The translations under genes were made by a program, and so were the position numbers. 64,000 nucleotides of DNA from Armillaria gallica. Its lineage: Eukaryota > Basidiomycota > Agaricomycetes > Agaricales > Physalacriaceae. Of the stretch, positions 50,028 to 60,696 are shown piece by piece; position 1 is the first letter of the stretch, and each line of letters begins with the position of its first letter. The notes under the pieces were generated by a model that made no database searches, had not been told where the DNA came from, and was given only the letters and a program-made list of their open reading frames with translations. The stretch spans positions 372,001-436,000 of the forward strand of contig JBANDB010000018.1 in NCBI GenBank assembly GCA_037576215.1, read 5' to 3'.

Positions 50028-50623
50028 GCTGTCTTTTCTAATCATCAGACGGTAGGCATCGAATATGGCATCACCACGAACAACTTGCATCGGAGAATGG
50101 TCGAGCAGACTGTTCTTTGTACAAGCATCGGAAACCCTGAATGCGCGCAAGTAGAGAGGCTTCGGTGTATCGGCACAATACGGACAAGGCAGTGATTTGC
50201 GGCCACCTGATTCTTAACTGCCGAGGCATATCGTCACAAGTACTAGCGAGCCTGGGACTTGGAAAGAGCATTTTACATGCGCATGGTTTCGTGAGTTTTC
50301 TCGACTTAACAATCAACGGAACCTCAGAATCTAATCACGTTAACTGCCCAACAGTGCATTGCATGTGCAGTAGGACAGAAATATCCTTTGAACGTCATGT
50401 TCTTGCTGCACCAATTGCCGTCGGGGTGTCGTCCGTCGGTCCTAATGATGAGACGGAAAGCGTTAAGCGCGGGTTCTCATGTCATGCGAAACTCCACATC
50501 CTAACATTGGCAATGGCGTATCCCTCCGGCACAGCCGTGCTCGCATCAGTCTAGAGCTATTATTGGAAGCATGATGACTCGAGAGTTTTCTGATAATAGA
50601 TCCAGCGGACCTTAGTAGCGTCT

Positions 50624-50635
50624 ACTTATAAGTAT
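50624..50635 (+). promoter_or_regulatory. TATA-like element of pair B copy 2
   Basis: ACTTATAAGTAT, about 45 nt before ATG 50675, identical to the element of copy 1. Confidence 0.5.
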
Positions 50636-50674
50636 GCTTGCTGTGAGTCGACTTCTTCCCATTCATCTACCATC

Positions 50675-52762
50675 ATGACCGACACTTCAGTTCTCATTGT
50701 ATGTCTTCCACTAAACCTCCTTGTGCGGGATCTCACTGCTACGTTTAGGCGGGAGCAGGTCCATCAGGCCTTGCTTTAGCTATCGCTTTACGACAGAATG
50801 GCATGTCTGTTCGCATCATAGACAAGGGAGAAACCCACAAGATCGGCCAGAAAGGATGCGGTATCCAGGTTCGTATACTTGCTGGTCCATCTACTTCGCT
50901 TATTCTCATATCGGTTCAGCCCAGGATTCTCGAACTTTACAAATTCATGGGTGTCTTACCTGACATTCAGAAGAAGGGAGGCCCCGTCTTTCCTTTCATC
51001 CATTTCCTTCCAAATGGCGAGACGAAAACCCTACACATGGTCAGTAAAGGCGAGTTTGCCCCAGATAAACCTTACGTATGTGACTTCCCTTCCCACCGGA
51101 CTTTGGCTGACACCCGGTAATTGACCCAGAACGATCCAATCTTGCTCGGCCAAGACCGTCATGAAGAGGTTCTAAGAGAACACCTGGCAAAGTATGAATG
51201 CGAAGTCGAACTGGGCACCGAACTAGTATCCTTCGAACAGTCTGCGGACCGCGTTGTATCCCGTGTCCTCAAGACCCGCGACGGCCAGACGGTCGAAGAA
51301 ACCATCGAATCTCGATGGCTCATCGGCTCAGAGGGAGCACGTAGCGTTGTACGCAAAACGCTAGGCTTAACGTTCCTCGGCGAGACCCGAGAGAGTGAGA
51401 ACATAGTCGTTGGCGACATCAAGATTATCAAACCACAGCTTGACGAGGTGAGTTCTCAGTCGACTCGAGCGTTCCATCCATTTAGACAAATCAATGGGAA
51501 GTTTTGGCATCATTACGGAGATATGACAACCAAATCGTACGTTCCCCCTGAATTTTACTTGGAGCTATCTTACTAGTGTCTTCATAGAGTGACCATACGG
51601 CAATCCGAGGACCCGACTACAAACAAATATCAGTTCTTTGTTACGGGGCACCAGTTGGACGCGACGGCGGTAGCATCTGGACGGGACGAGTTTATCAAAG
51701 AGTTCTATGCTATCTCTGGCCGGACAGACATCGAGTTCGGTGAACTCATATGGATATCCAACTTCAGGGGAGTTATTTTTTCGCAGGGAATATGTTTAGA
51801 TACTTATGTTTCCTACAGGCCCAATATTCGGATGGTAGACAAGTACGGTTCAGGGCGAGCTTTTGTAGCGGGAGGTGCGGCATTTTCTTGACTAAAAACA
51901 TCGTTAATGATCGACGACTCCAGACGCTGCCCATGTTCATAGCCCTTCGGGAGGTCAGGTATGTTGCTTTTTAATGGACTACTTATTGACGAACATCTGA
52001 CACATACACAGGGCCTAAACTCAGGCATCCAAGATTCGGTAAATAAACTCACCGAACTTGCCTCTGATTGTATCATGACCCACACGCCAACAGATCAATC
52101 TAGCATGGAAACTCACCCTCGTCGATAGAGGATTAGCGGCCCCTACGCTTCTTGACACCTACACACAAGAACGCATCCCGGTCATCGCAGCCATGCTCGA
52201 TAAAACCACTGATCTCCATAACAAGACTTTTGCAGGGGGAGCTGCTTCAACTGAAGGGTGGCGGAGAGGGCCTGAATTGTATCAGTTCGGTGTCAACTAC
52301 CGTGGGAGCCCGATAGTCATCGACGAGGAGGGAACGCCTGAGAGCGTCGATCCGTATCGGTCGGGAGAGGGTGGACCCTTGCGTGCTGGGGACCGTGCTC
52401 CCGACGCACCGGGTCTTGTGTCTTCGCAGGGAGAGAAGACGTGCCTCTTTGACATATTCCGCACATCGTACCATACGGTCCTCATTTTCGCTGGTGCTGA
52501 TCTGGAAGTAAAGGGAATTCTGGATCTTCTAAAAGCCTACCCAGCCGGTGCGGTCAAGTCGGTCGTGATACTTCATCAGAACGCTGCTCCTGCCGTTGAT
52601 GGTTCCCCAGCTGACTTTGTCCTCACCGACGGAGATGGTTATGCGCGCAAACACTACAACGACCGTGACGGAATTGTTGTAGTTAGGCCTGATGGGATGA
52701 TCGGTGCGCTTGTAGGTGGAGTAGACGGGTTGAAACGGTACTTCAAAGGGATCTTCCTGTAA
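50675..52762 (+). CDS. FAD-dependent aromatic monooxygenase, pair B copy 2
   Basis: Near-identical tandem copy of the gene at 46652. It has the same FAD motif (AGAGPSGLALAIALRQNGMS), WLIGSEGARSVVRKTLGLTF (Ile where copy 1 has Thr), GGQGLNSGIQD and C-terminal VVVRPDGMIGALVGGVDGLK. The intron 51448-51501 is 54 nt, ending GGGAAG before FWHHYGDMTTKS. The segment 51768-51818 has the same GG-for-GT donor change as copy 1 and is open in frame (17 codons). In copy 1 a nearby GTATGG could serve as an upstream donor, but here that site reads CATATGG, so read-through is the simpler model. Four substitutions in the last 189 codons: F to L, L to A, L to V and T to A. Substrate unknown. Confidence 0.87.
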
Positions 52763-54135
52763 TTTCTTGGACCAGCGATTTGTATCACCCCGAATAAGGC
52801 CATACCAACGAGTAGAGATTGTACTAAGATTGTATTCAATAGAATGAACAGACAAGCTATTCGGAAGTCGAGTACGGAACTGAAGAGTTAGAGTTTAGAA
52901 AACCGTAAAGGTTGACGCAACGGTTTTCGCAACGAGTGCATCGCATTCGGTTCAACGGATGTAACGGGGAAAGAAATGGAAGGACTGGTGGAGCTATTAG
53001 TAGAGAACGCGCCGTAGTCTTGGACGATTTTGGGCCTTGGCGAATTTCGATGATTGGAAAAAACCTCGGCTGCGTACGCGTCAGAAGTCAATCCTAGTCT
53101 AAATGAGTGCGTTGAGCTTGAAGAAAGGAACATCAACACACCTCGTAGCGATGCACCCGTATCTTTTCCTGTCCTACTCAAAAGAGAAGTCCGATCCTTA
53201 TCCGGATTCGAAATTTCGAGAAAATAGAATATGGATGGTGCTTGAAGACGGGACGCGGGATCCAAGGACGTATTGCTATAATGAACGAAAGGTAATTCGC
53301 ATCCTTATAGATAACCGAAACCTTTGATGACAAAGACGGCGCAAAACAATCAGCATAGCTCCGCGGTAGCGCTCTTGTTAAGAGAGTATCATTAGGGTAT
53401 CTGTTTGCTGGCACCATTTCTGATTTCGAGAGACGATATGCCACCGTCGACCTTGAGGCAAAGGGATTAGCGTGGAGGTCTTAAACATAAGCTGGCATTA
53501 ACGCACCTTGTAGCATCCGTCCTATTCCAAGATCCTCCCTCCATCTGTGCTGGACGACGTGCAGAACGCAAAAGCTGCGAGCTCTCATGGGAGAATATCC
53601 AGATCCAAAAGACTTATCGATCCTACAGCGAGGAGCTGAGCGACATTGATATACGGCATATACAGGACCTCGCTAGGTCCGGGGTCGAAGATACGACCAG
53701 CATTCTTCATGCTGATTTTTTGTTGGTCGGTAATCCTGCGAGAATCTGGTGAACCGGAGATTTTAGACAGTCTAAGTGATCCTTGCGTAGGGTTATGAAG
53801 AGGTATCGGAGTACAGCTGAGCGATAGCGATGATGATGGTAACAGCAAAGAGAGTGAAAGTTGTTGTGGTAGCTTTGTACCGCTCTCTCTTCGTCGATTT
53901 CGCTCGTTCCGGAATGTCTTCCATGTCAACCACTGGCTTTGGCCGTCTGCGACCCAGGATACCTTCGCTGCAAGCTCAATAGCTTGATCCAAGTCGTAAC
54001 CGCGATTTGCTCTATGTTTTTGCTGTGTTATTTGTATTTTCTAGCTATATACTGCTGTGTTCATTGTGAGCCGATGTTCAACGAGATCTGCGTGATCTTT
54101 TTGTGCTGATTTCTTACAGACTTTTTCTCGTATTC
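52763..54135. other. Spacer downstream of pair B copy 2
   Basis: 1.4 kb shared with 48737-49976. It holds the promoter of the DUF6699 gene. A 135-codon minus-strand frame (53585-53992) is interrupted by a stop in the other copy and is not considered a gene. Confidence 0.45.
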
Positions 54136-55149
54136 ATGGATCCCAATCATACCCCCCGCAATCGTGATACAAACCCCCCTACGCTACGTTCAATCCTAAG
54201 GCCTTCTTCGGGGTCGCGTCGCTCTCCGCCCCAGGAGAACCCTTCAGTTCAATTCCAAACGCCGTCATCTCGACCTTCTTCCTCAAAGCCATCCATTTCT
54301 ATGTCCCAGATACCCCGAGACGGTCCAATTCCTCCTGTACTACTACCGGCCACTCAAAGCAGTCGGCAGCTCGAGGAACTAGCATTGCAGCTTGTTGCCC
54401 GTCTTCGCGCTCAGAGGATTGCCCCGCTACCCACCCGGATACCCCTCTCAAGACCAGAAGGGAAAGCGGACGAATTTCCAGAGTTCAGAGATATGATGCC
54501 GGATAAGTGGACCATCGGTTCTGGTTGTACGTTGTCCTTTGTATAATACAGCCGTACCTAATAGTATCTCTTAGACGGACCAGTTCTTGACCCTGAGAGT
54601 GTTGCCAAGTTGCAACTTCACCCCCTGCTTCACCCGATTCTTTGTCCGCCATCCACTAATGAAGATCATATTATCTGGAATATGATATATCCCCCTACTA
54701 CTGCTATGTGCGTTCGAGAGAACACGCAAGACCCATTCGACACATTCTGTCTTCTACCTGCTACTTTCCCGCGGGTGTTAAGACTCCACCTCGCGTCTCG
54801 TTGCCATCCATGGGAATTCGTCGTCAGAGCCAAGGATAAGTCAGCGGGCGTTACTGTCGGCGATATGTTGACGGTGCTATTTCGTTACTTGTCAGTCGGC
54901 CTCAACGAGATTGATCTGCAGTCCACTTCGATTGAGCATCGGCAAGCTATCATTTCCGCTCACGAAGCCAGGGTGCAGGTGCTGCAGCCAGAGGAAGAGT
55001 TGGACATTACGGCCCTAGATTGGATGGTCGGTCGGACTCATTTTGCTGGCTTCGTTCATGACATTGAATATCTAGAGCGACGCTTTCACGATACGCCATC
55101 AAATTTGCATGTTGTGTTATGCTCAGAGTCTGAGCCTGTATCAGCCTAA
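54136..55149 (+). CDS. DUF6699-domain protein
   Basis: Fungal protein with a C-terminal DUF6699 domain, a family common in mushroom genomes without known function. ATG 54136 (MDPNHTPRNRDTNPPTLRSI) opens a Ser/Pro-rich disordered N-terminus with SRRSPP and SRPSSSKPS. One intron (about 54531-54574) joins WTIGSGY to GPVLDPESVAKLQ. The domain then reads LHPLLHPILCPPS, IIWNMIYPPTTA, ATFPRVLRLHLASRCHPWEF, VTVGDMLTVLFRYLSVGLNE and GRTHFAGF, with HPLLH and the GVTVGDML block being typical. The promoter and first 12 codons lie inside the tandem repeat, so the upstream flavoprotein duplication also duplicated this gene's 5' end. Confidence 0.8.
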
Positions 55150-55307
55150 TCTAGTCACACTTACATATCTGTGTGTCAAAGAGTAGGATGTTGGTATATA
55201 TTTCCTGCCCAGGGAATGAATAAAGAAGTATCTCTGTTCTCTATTTGAAGTCATATTTGCCTGTGTCATAAATTCAAATATTGTATTGTACATCTGCATC
55301 ATAATAG

Positions 55308-58300
55308 CTATTTTTCTAATACCTTTCCTGTTGTGGAAGCAACTATGGCAAGTTTTCTCCTGGCTTCCTTCTGCTCATCTGTATACTTGAATTCATATAA
55401 TTCTATATCTTCAGCCCATGTGTCACAAAAGGTGATCCAAGGAAGACGAATCAAGTATGAAACTGTTTGCATTGAAGCCTGAATCTTCTCATTTATCTTC
55501 AGGCTTACAAATAATTGGACAAGCAGACGAGAAGGATCATTAGATAGACTATGCTCCAATGCTTGTACAAGTGTGTGATATATCAGTTTCACGTCCAACT
55601 TTAGTTTAGAAGTTAGGAAAGAAAAGAGCTTTGCATATATCTGATTTGAATCTCCAGGGTGAGACCATTGTAAGCAAAGAAATTTGCCAACTAGCTTTAC
55701 AATTTTAGCCTGATATTCATTGGTGAGCTTGCCAGATGTATAGTGCTTATCAAGCAAGTCTAGAAACCAATATATCTGCTGTGATTCTTTCCAGGCCCAT
55801 CTTTCAATATCAATAAAATCAATAAGACTGTAAAAGCTAGTCATTGGCAGCTGCTCTGGTGTTAATTCTTCATTTGAAGTATTATTCTGAGCATGATTTC
55901 TTAAAACAAATTCAAGAAGACTGGATAATATTTCTTGAGCAATAGTTTTTTCTTCAGCTGATTGTTTATGCTTTAGCTGATTTTCTAGCTGTGTAAGAAG
56001 AATATCCATACATTGAATAAGTCTATTATAGACTTTGCTTTCATAGACATTCTTATAGCTCTTCAGAACTTTTGATTTCTTATCATAAGCATAATCACAT
56101 AGTAATTGATATCTGGTTTCTTGTGTTTTTAGAGAAAACATTTCAAGAGATGTTGCAATCAATGTACAGAATTTATAATGCTTGACTTCCAATAAGCTGA
56201 TAAGCTTCAAAAGCAGTAGAAAAGTTGATTTCTTTCTGAATATAAGATCATCATGATCATTCTTTGATAAAATATAGATGATTGTCTCCAAGATTGATGT
56301 CAAATCCAAGATATGTACAGAAGTAATTGTGCTTTGTGTTAAATATGATTCTATCAGAATATGCAAATCAGATAAAGGATCAGTATCATGGATCACATTT
56401 TCCTGTATGTGCAATTGATTTTCAGGATGAAGATGATAGTATAAAGCTTCATTGCAGATAATTTTCACAAAGACTCCTGTATTCCAAGACTCATCCAAAT
56501 TACATATGCTGACAAGTGCTTTATTTTCTTGAAGCTTTCTCCAAAAAGTCAACCACTGTCCATAAAACTGAGCATAGCTTCTTTCATACTTGAATATTGT
56601 TGTGATAGAATTACAATGTAAATAAACAAGTTTCCAAAGATGAAAAGATCCTTGCAAATAGGGTGACAGATCAGACACAGAGCTCATTAATCTGAAGAAT
56701 AAGGTTTCTCTCCAAAATTCATCATTTAGATCATCTGGTAACAATGCACTGAGCTTTATAGAAAGAAATCCAGTGATATTAACTTTGAATAAAGAATCAA
56801 TCATTTTTGGCATCAATGCTAGATCATCTATAGATCTGAGAGTGACATCTATAGCAGTATGATTCTGAGAGTATTTCAAAAGCCAGATAATACTCTTCCA
56901 TGTTAGCTCTGAGCTCATATTATAGATAATTTTTCTCTCATGATAAATATCAGGGATTTTGTCATGAATAGAGTCCTGATAGCTTCCAATCCATTCATTC
57001 CAGTCCTTTGGTTTATTCATACACACTTTCATAATAAAATATACACTTTTTTTAAATGTAATAATCCCAGCTTGTTTAAGCTTTGACATCAGAGGTATAA
57101 TCATCTTTAAGAACAGCAACAGAACCATATTTTTATAAGGACATGCCTCATAAAACAATGGGAGCAGTGTAGTAATAGAATAAACCATAATCATCAAGAC
57201 AGTAATAACCAAAACAATATAAGCAGTAGAATTGTTAATCTGTGACCATAACAGAATAACCAGTCCAGCCAAAAAGAGAGTAATAGTCATGTGAATAAGT
57301 ACAGGAAGAGCTGCTACAATAGCAGGAACCTTCCAGGCAAGCAGAGCATCATGTCTATACTGCCGACGATGAGCACAATCATAAGCATTTCCACTGTTCA
57401 TGCCTTTCATGTATGCAAGAAACCATAGCTTCACCAGCCAGGCAAGAACCACAACTGATATACTACAAGCTAGAGCTGAGAACCATAAGCCCACAGTCCA
57501 AACAATTGCTGGAGATGGCTGAAATCCCATGATTGGATCAGCAGCATCATAAATTGGCTCTACAGGCAAATTCAAACTAGCATTGAGCAAGGCCTGGATA
57601 TTGATAGACATAGTATGCTGTTGGCGAGCAGAGATAGCAGTGTAGTCAGGCTCCAATTTCCGGTAGAACTCAATGATGAATGCGGTTAGCACAGCAGAAA
57701 AGAGACCAGCCTTGGTTTCAATGTGCGTGAGAATTAGTTCTCGAAGACCGTGGGAATAGCTTACCACAATGAGGAGTGTACTCATGTCATCATGCCAATG
57801 CTTCAGCATATCCTTATCCGCTGCACGAGCTTCATGGTTATAGAAATCCCAGAGTGTCGACTTGACATCTGTACCTGCACGCGGTGGCGGCCCTTGGGTT
57901 GTTGCCGATGTGAATTCTGAGGTACAACATCTTCAGTATGGCCAAGAAGACTACTTAAACAAACAACGCACGAGACGTAGCATCATCGGCTCCTGATGGA
58001 TTGCCAGTCGGAGGTAAAGGGGCCACTGGCGTCGATGGACTCGTAGCCTGGCTAGTCGGAGCGCTCCGCCGAGTCAAGTAACGGGTACGCGAGGGGGCTG
58101 TATGCGCCACACTGTGGCGATGACTCTCTGTTTCTCTTACGCGTCGACCGTCAGGCAGGTCAGGCCCGTCCCCGTTCGTCTGGAGAAATTCAGCCTCGCC
58201 TAAGAAGAAAACCCTCATCAGGTCACTCGGGTCGAAGCCTCCAAGAATACACTCACTCGCTACGGAATCACCGCGAATTCCCTTGGTGCGGATCCTTCGA

Positions 58301-58509
58301 GCCTGAGAGGAGGATCTACCACGAACGGGACTGTCGAAGGGAATAGATGGAGAGGAAACAACGGCGGTTGGGCTCAGGTTCTCGTCATCGTCGATATTCT
58401 CGTCGAAGCCGTCAAGGTTCAAGGACGAGTGTTGGAGGGGACTGTTGCTGAGGTCGTACCCAGGCCACGGTTCAGAGTCAAGAGACACAACGTTTGTCTG
58501 AGAATCCAT
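55308..58509 (-). CDS. DUF6535 multi-pass membrane protein, AT-rich
   Basis: Large membrane protein with a DUF6535 domain, a fungal family of unknown function. Exon 1 (58509 to about 57968) encodes a disordered Ser/Asp-rich N-terminus (MDSQTNVVSLDSEPWPGYDL). It splices from TCTC|GTGCGT to CAG|AATTC (about 57921) into FTSATTQGPPPRAGTDVKST. The domain begins LWDFYNHEARAADKDMLKHW. A 54-nt in-frame intron (about 57755-57702) follows DDMSTLLIV, giving V|AGLFSAVLTAFIIEFYRKL after splicing. TM helices include IVWTVGLWFSALACSISVVV, IHMTITLFLAGLVILLW and TAYIVLVITVLMIMVYSITT. The remaining 500 or so residues are helical and leucine-rich without a recognised domain. From about 57.3 kb to the stop the DNA is very AT-rich: 17 of 60 bases are G/C at 56041-56100, versus 32 of 60 at 54841-54900. 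The frame nevertheless stays open for over 800 codons. Confidence 0.8.
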
Positions 58510-60696
58510 TGTTGAAGAGGTCGTCGAAGATTGTGGCTACCAGAGAAACACGATGAACACGCGTTATTGGTGATGCCTCCCCTTCCAAACTATCACGACC
58601 ACTTACCGGCACCTTTCTGATCTACTCCCACGTTTCTGTGACCGGCCGCCAGGTTGTAGTGTAGGTAGCGAGAGAATTCCTCTGGTGAGTTGTCTATCTT
58701 CTTCGCAGTCGAGTTTTTCCATCTTTGCAGCTTACATATAAGAAGTATCTAGGACGAGGGACAGTACCGTTACCAAACACTCTGATCTCGCGTTCATCAG
58801 CACCAAACGGAAAGCTCAACCATACATGTCTGCCTTTGACGTCTCCGAATTCTGGGTCTATCTGTTCACTTCCTCTTCGTTTCAAAGTCGCATGTTAGTT
58901 CGGATTAGTGGCTCCCGGTTTTCTGGTTTCCGCTTTTCGTCTCCCGTCTTCTTGGAACCCAACTCATTTGGGGCATGCACCCTTCGTAACCCCGCATTCA
59001 TGAATACGCTTGCTACCGGGCGACTAGTCGGTTTCCCTGGGACTGCAGCACGAAGTACTGTTTACATATCTTCGATGAAACACGGCTTTTCAGGTTCGTA
59101 AACGCTTAAGTACCCTTTGTACGATGTAATTTATCCTCTCAAAACATTCTTCGTGCTTCTTCCTCACGACGCATCGTACAGGGTTACTTCGTATCGCAAG
59201 CGATGCCGCCCTAATAGGATCACGTCGCCAATATCATTCCGGGACGAACGGCCAACCAAGCTTTTAGATTATCGTCGTTCTGATCCTCTCTCTACTTTCG
59301 AGGCTGTCGAAACAGATGTCGAGTTGGATAGCCATTTCGGCGATGTTTATGCCTCCGACCGGTCAGACAAATTACGTTCTTTAGCCCTCATAGGAGCGCG
59401 CCACGCACGAGCTGAATACTCTCTTATCGTTCTGGAGCGCTTCTAATTGCAAAGTCTCCAGGCAAGATCGTACGAGAAACCCGTTTGTTATTCGCGACAA
59501 CTATGCAGGCCCCGCTTCGACGTTTGCGTATGTCATGACGTCCGCATCGTAAGGCCCCTTTATGTGCCAATTTCTCGATTGGGGTCGCGAAATCCTCTCC
59601 CTGGTCCTACCGCCGCTCCAGGATGGCAGATCTGTACGGAAGTTCACAAGATCCATGTTGTACAGAAAGGGACGTGGCATCAAGGTGCGTTCCTTCTACC
59701 GTTTCCTCTCCTTTCGCTTTACTAGGTCCTCGAGCAACTCAAGCTAGTGCCGAACCATATTCTGAAGAAAGATTTCAAGACGCGACCCGCGTCTTGCGAA
59801 CCTGTAGACTGTAGGCTCCTTGTCTACAATTATGTGGATAATCAATGTCGTATAACTTGGCCAAGAGCGACGTGAGGAAGTCCTGCTTGATGTCATAGAT
59901 CCGTATGCCGGCATCGACTGTCAACGAACATCTCTTAGGCGATTTCGATGTGAAGGGAGCGTCTCCCGGTTCCGACATGCAAGAGTCATTCTCCTCAGCG
60001 TGCTAGTCAAGAATTGATCAGCTCGCGTCTGTGCAAAGGCGGGACGCGTCTTGTCGCCAGTCGGTGCGCTGTGATAGCATACACTGAGTACGTATGCATT
60101 CATGTTTACATTATCGTTTCCTAACCCTGACAAACATTCTCTCCTCCACAAGTCAAATACGTCGCTGAAGAAACGATTTCAGCTCCTCCCTCATTAGACT
60201 CGGTCCACCAACACCAACACCATCACATCTTGATTCTTGCCGCCGCCTCAGGTAGTCGCAGGCACCACCCAAGCATCCGATAGATAATACAAATGTATCC
60301 CATACGATTGATAGTAATAAGCTATATACGAACACACACATAAAACTACCATAAACACAAAGTGTGGTGTACACAAAAAAAGTAGAGGGATGGGAGGGAG
60401 AGGGGGTCTAAAAAACCATGTACCTGACAGGTATCGCTCGCATTGGTATAGAGTGAGCGATATACGAAGGGGAGAAAGGACGGTCTCAAAGGAAGGGGGG
60501 GAGAGAAACGGGGAGAAGGGGCGTCAAGGCACAGAACTCGCCAGAAAGAATCGGGTTTGTCTAAAATTATAAAAGATAACGGCGAGTCCGAAAGAAGCTT
60601 AAAGGTATAAATAGGGAAATTGTTTGTTTAGAGCGAGCGAGGTTGAGGGATAGATGAATCACAGCACACAGAAATACAACAAGGTCCATCCTAATC
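58510..60696. other. Intergenic region with unresolved possible gene
   Basis: 2.2 kb. The plus strand around 58999-59830 has coding-like pieces in different frames: MNTLATGRLVGFPGTAARST (58999; presequence-like), DKLRSLALIGARHARAEYSL (59365), NPFVIRDNYAGPASTFAYVM (about 59478), YVPISRLGSRNPLPGPTAAP (59562) with WQICTEVHKIHVVQKGTWHQ, and VLEQLKLVPNHILKKDFKTR (about 59727) after a plausible intron 59684-59726. They read like exons of one small mitochondrial protein, but I could not join them in one frame with proper splice sites. Either the model is unresolved or the gene is broken. 59850-60696 shows nothing recognisable; a purine-rich tract lies at 60460-60530. Confidence 0.3.

Larger units (their letters stand above)
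48737..50674. other. Spacer between duplicated flavoprotein genes
   Basis: 1.9 kb: the downstream spacer of unit 1, the duplication junction (50012-50023) and the upstream part of unit 2. Small frames such as 49527-49721 are not conserved as frames in the other copy. No independent gene was recognised. Confidence 0.5.
50024..54170 (+). repeat. Tandem segmental duplication, unit 2
   Basis: Direct repeat of 45845-50011, in the same orientation. It includes the second flavoprotein gene and runs into codon 12 of the intact DUF6699 gene. Relative to unit 1 it lacks the 169-nt segment near 46300, lacks 18 nt in the promoter-distal part, and has about 35 extra nt near 50375. Confidence 0.9.

Noticed and set aside
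53585..53992. 135-codon minus-strand frame downstream of pair B copy 2
   Set aside because: The equivalent sequence in the other repeat unit has an in-frame stop and indels, so the frame is not conserved; no domain was recognised.
55308..57400. RIP-type mutation as cause of the AT-rich stretch
   Set aside because: An open frame of over 800 codons without stops is not expected after heavy C-to-T mutation of a repeat.
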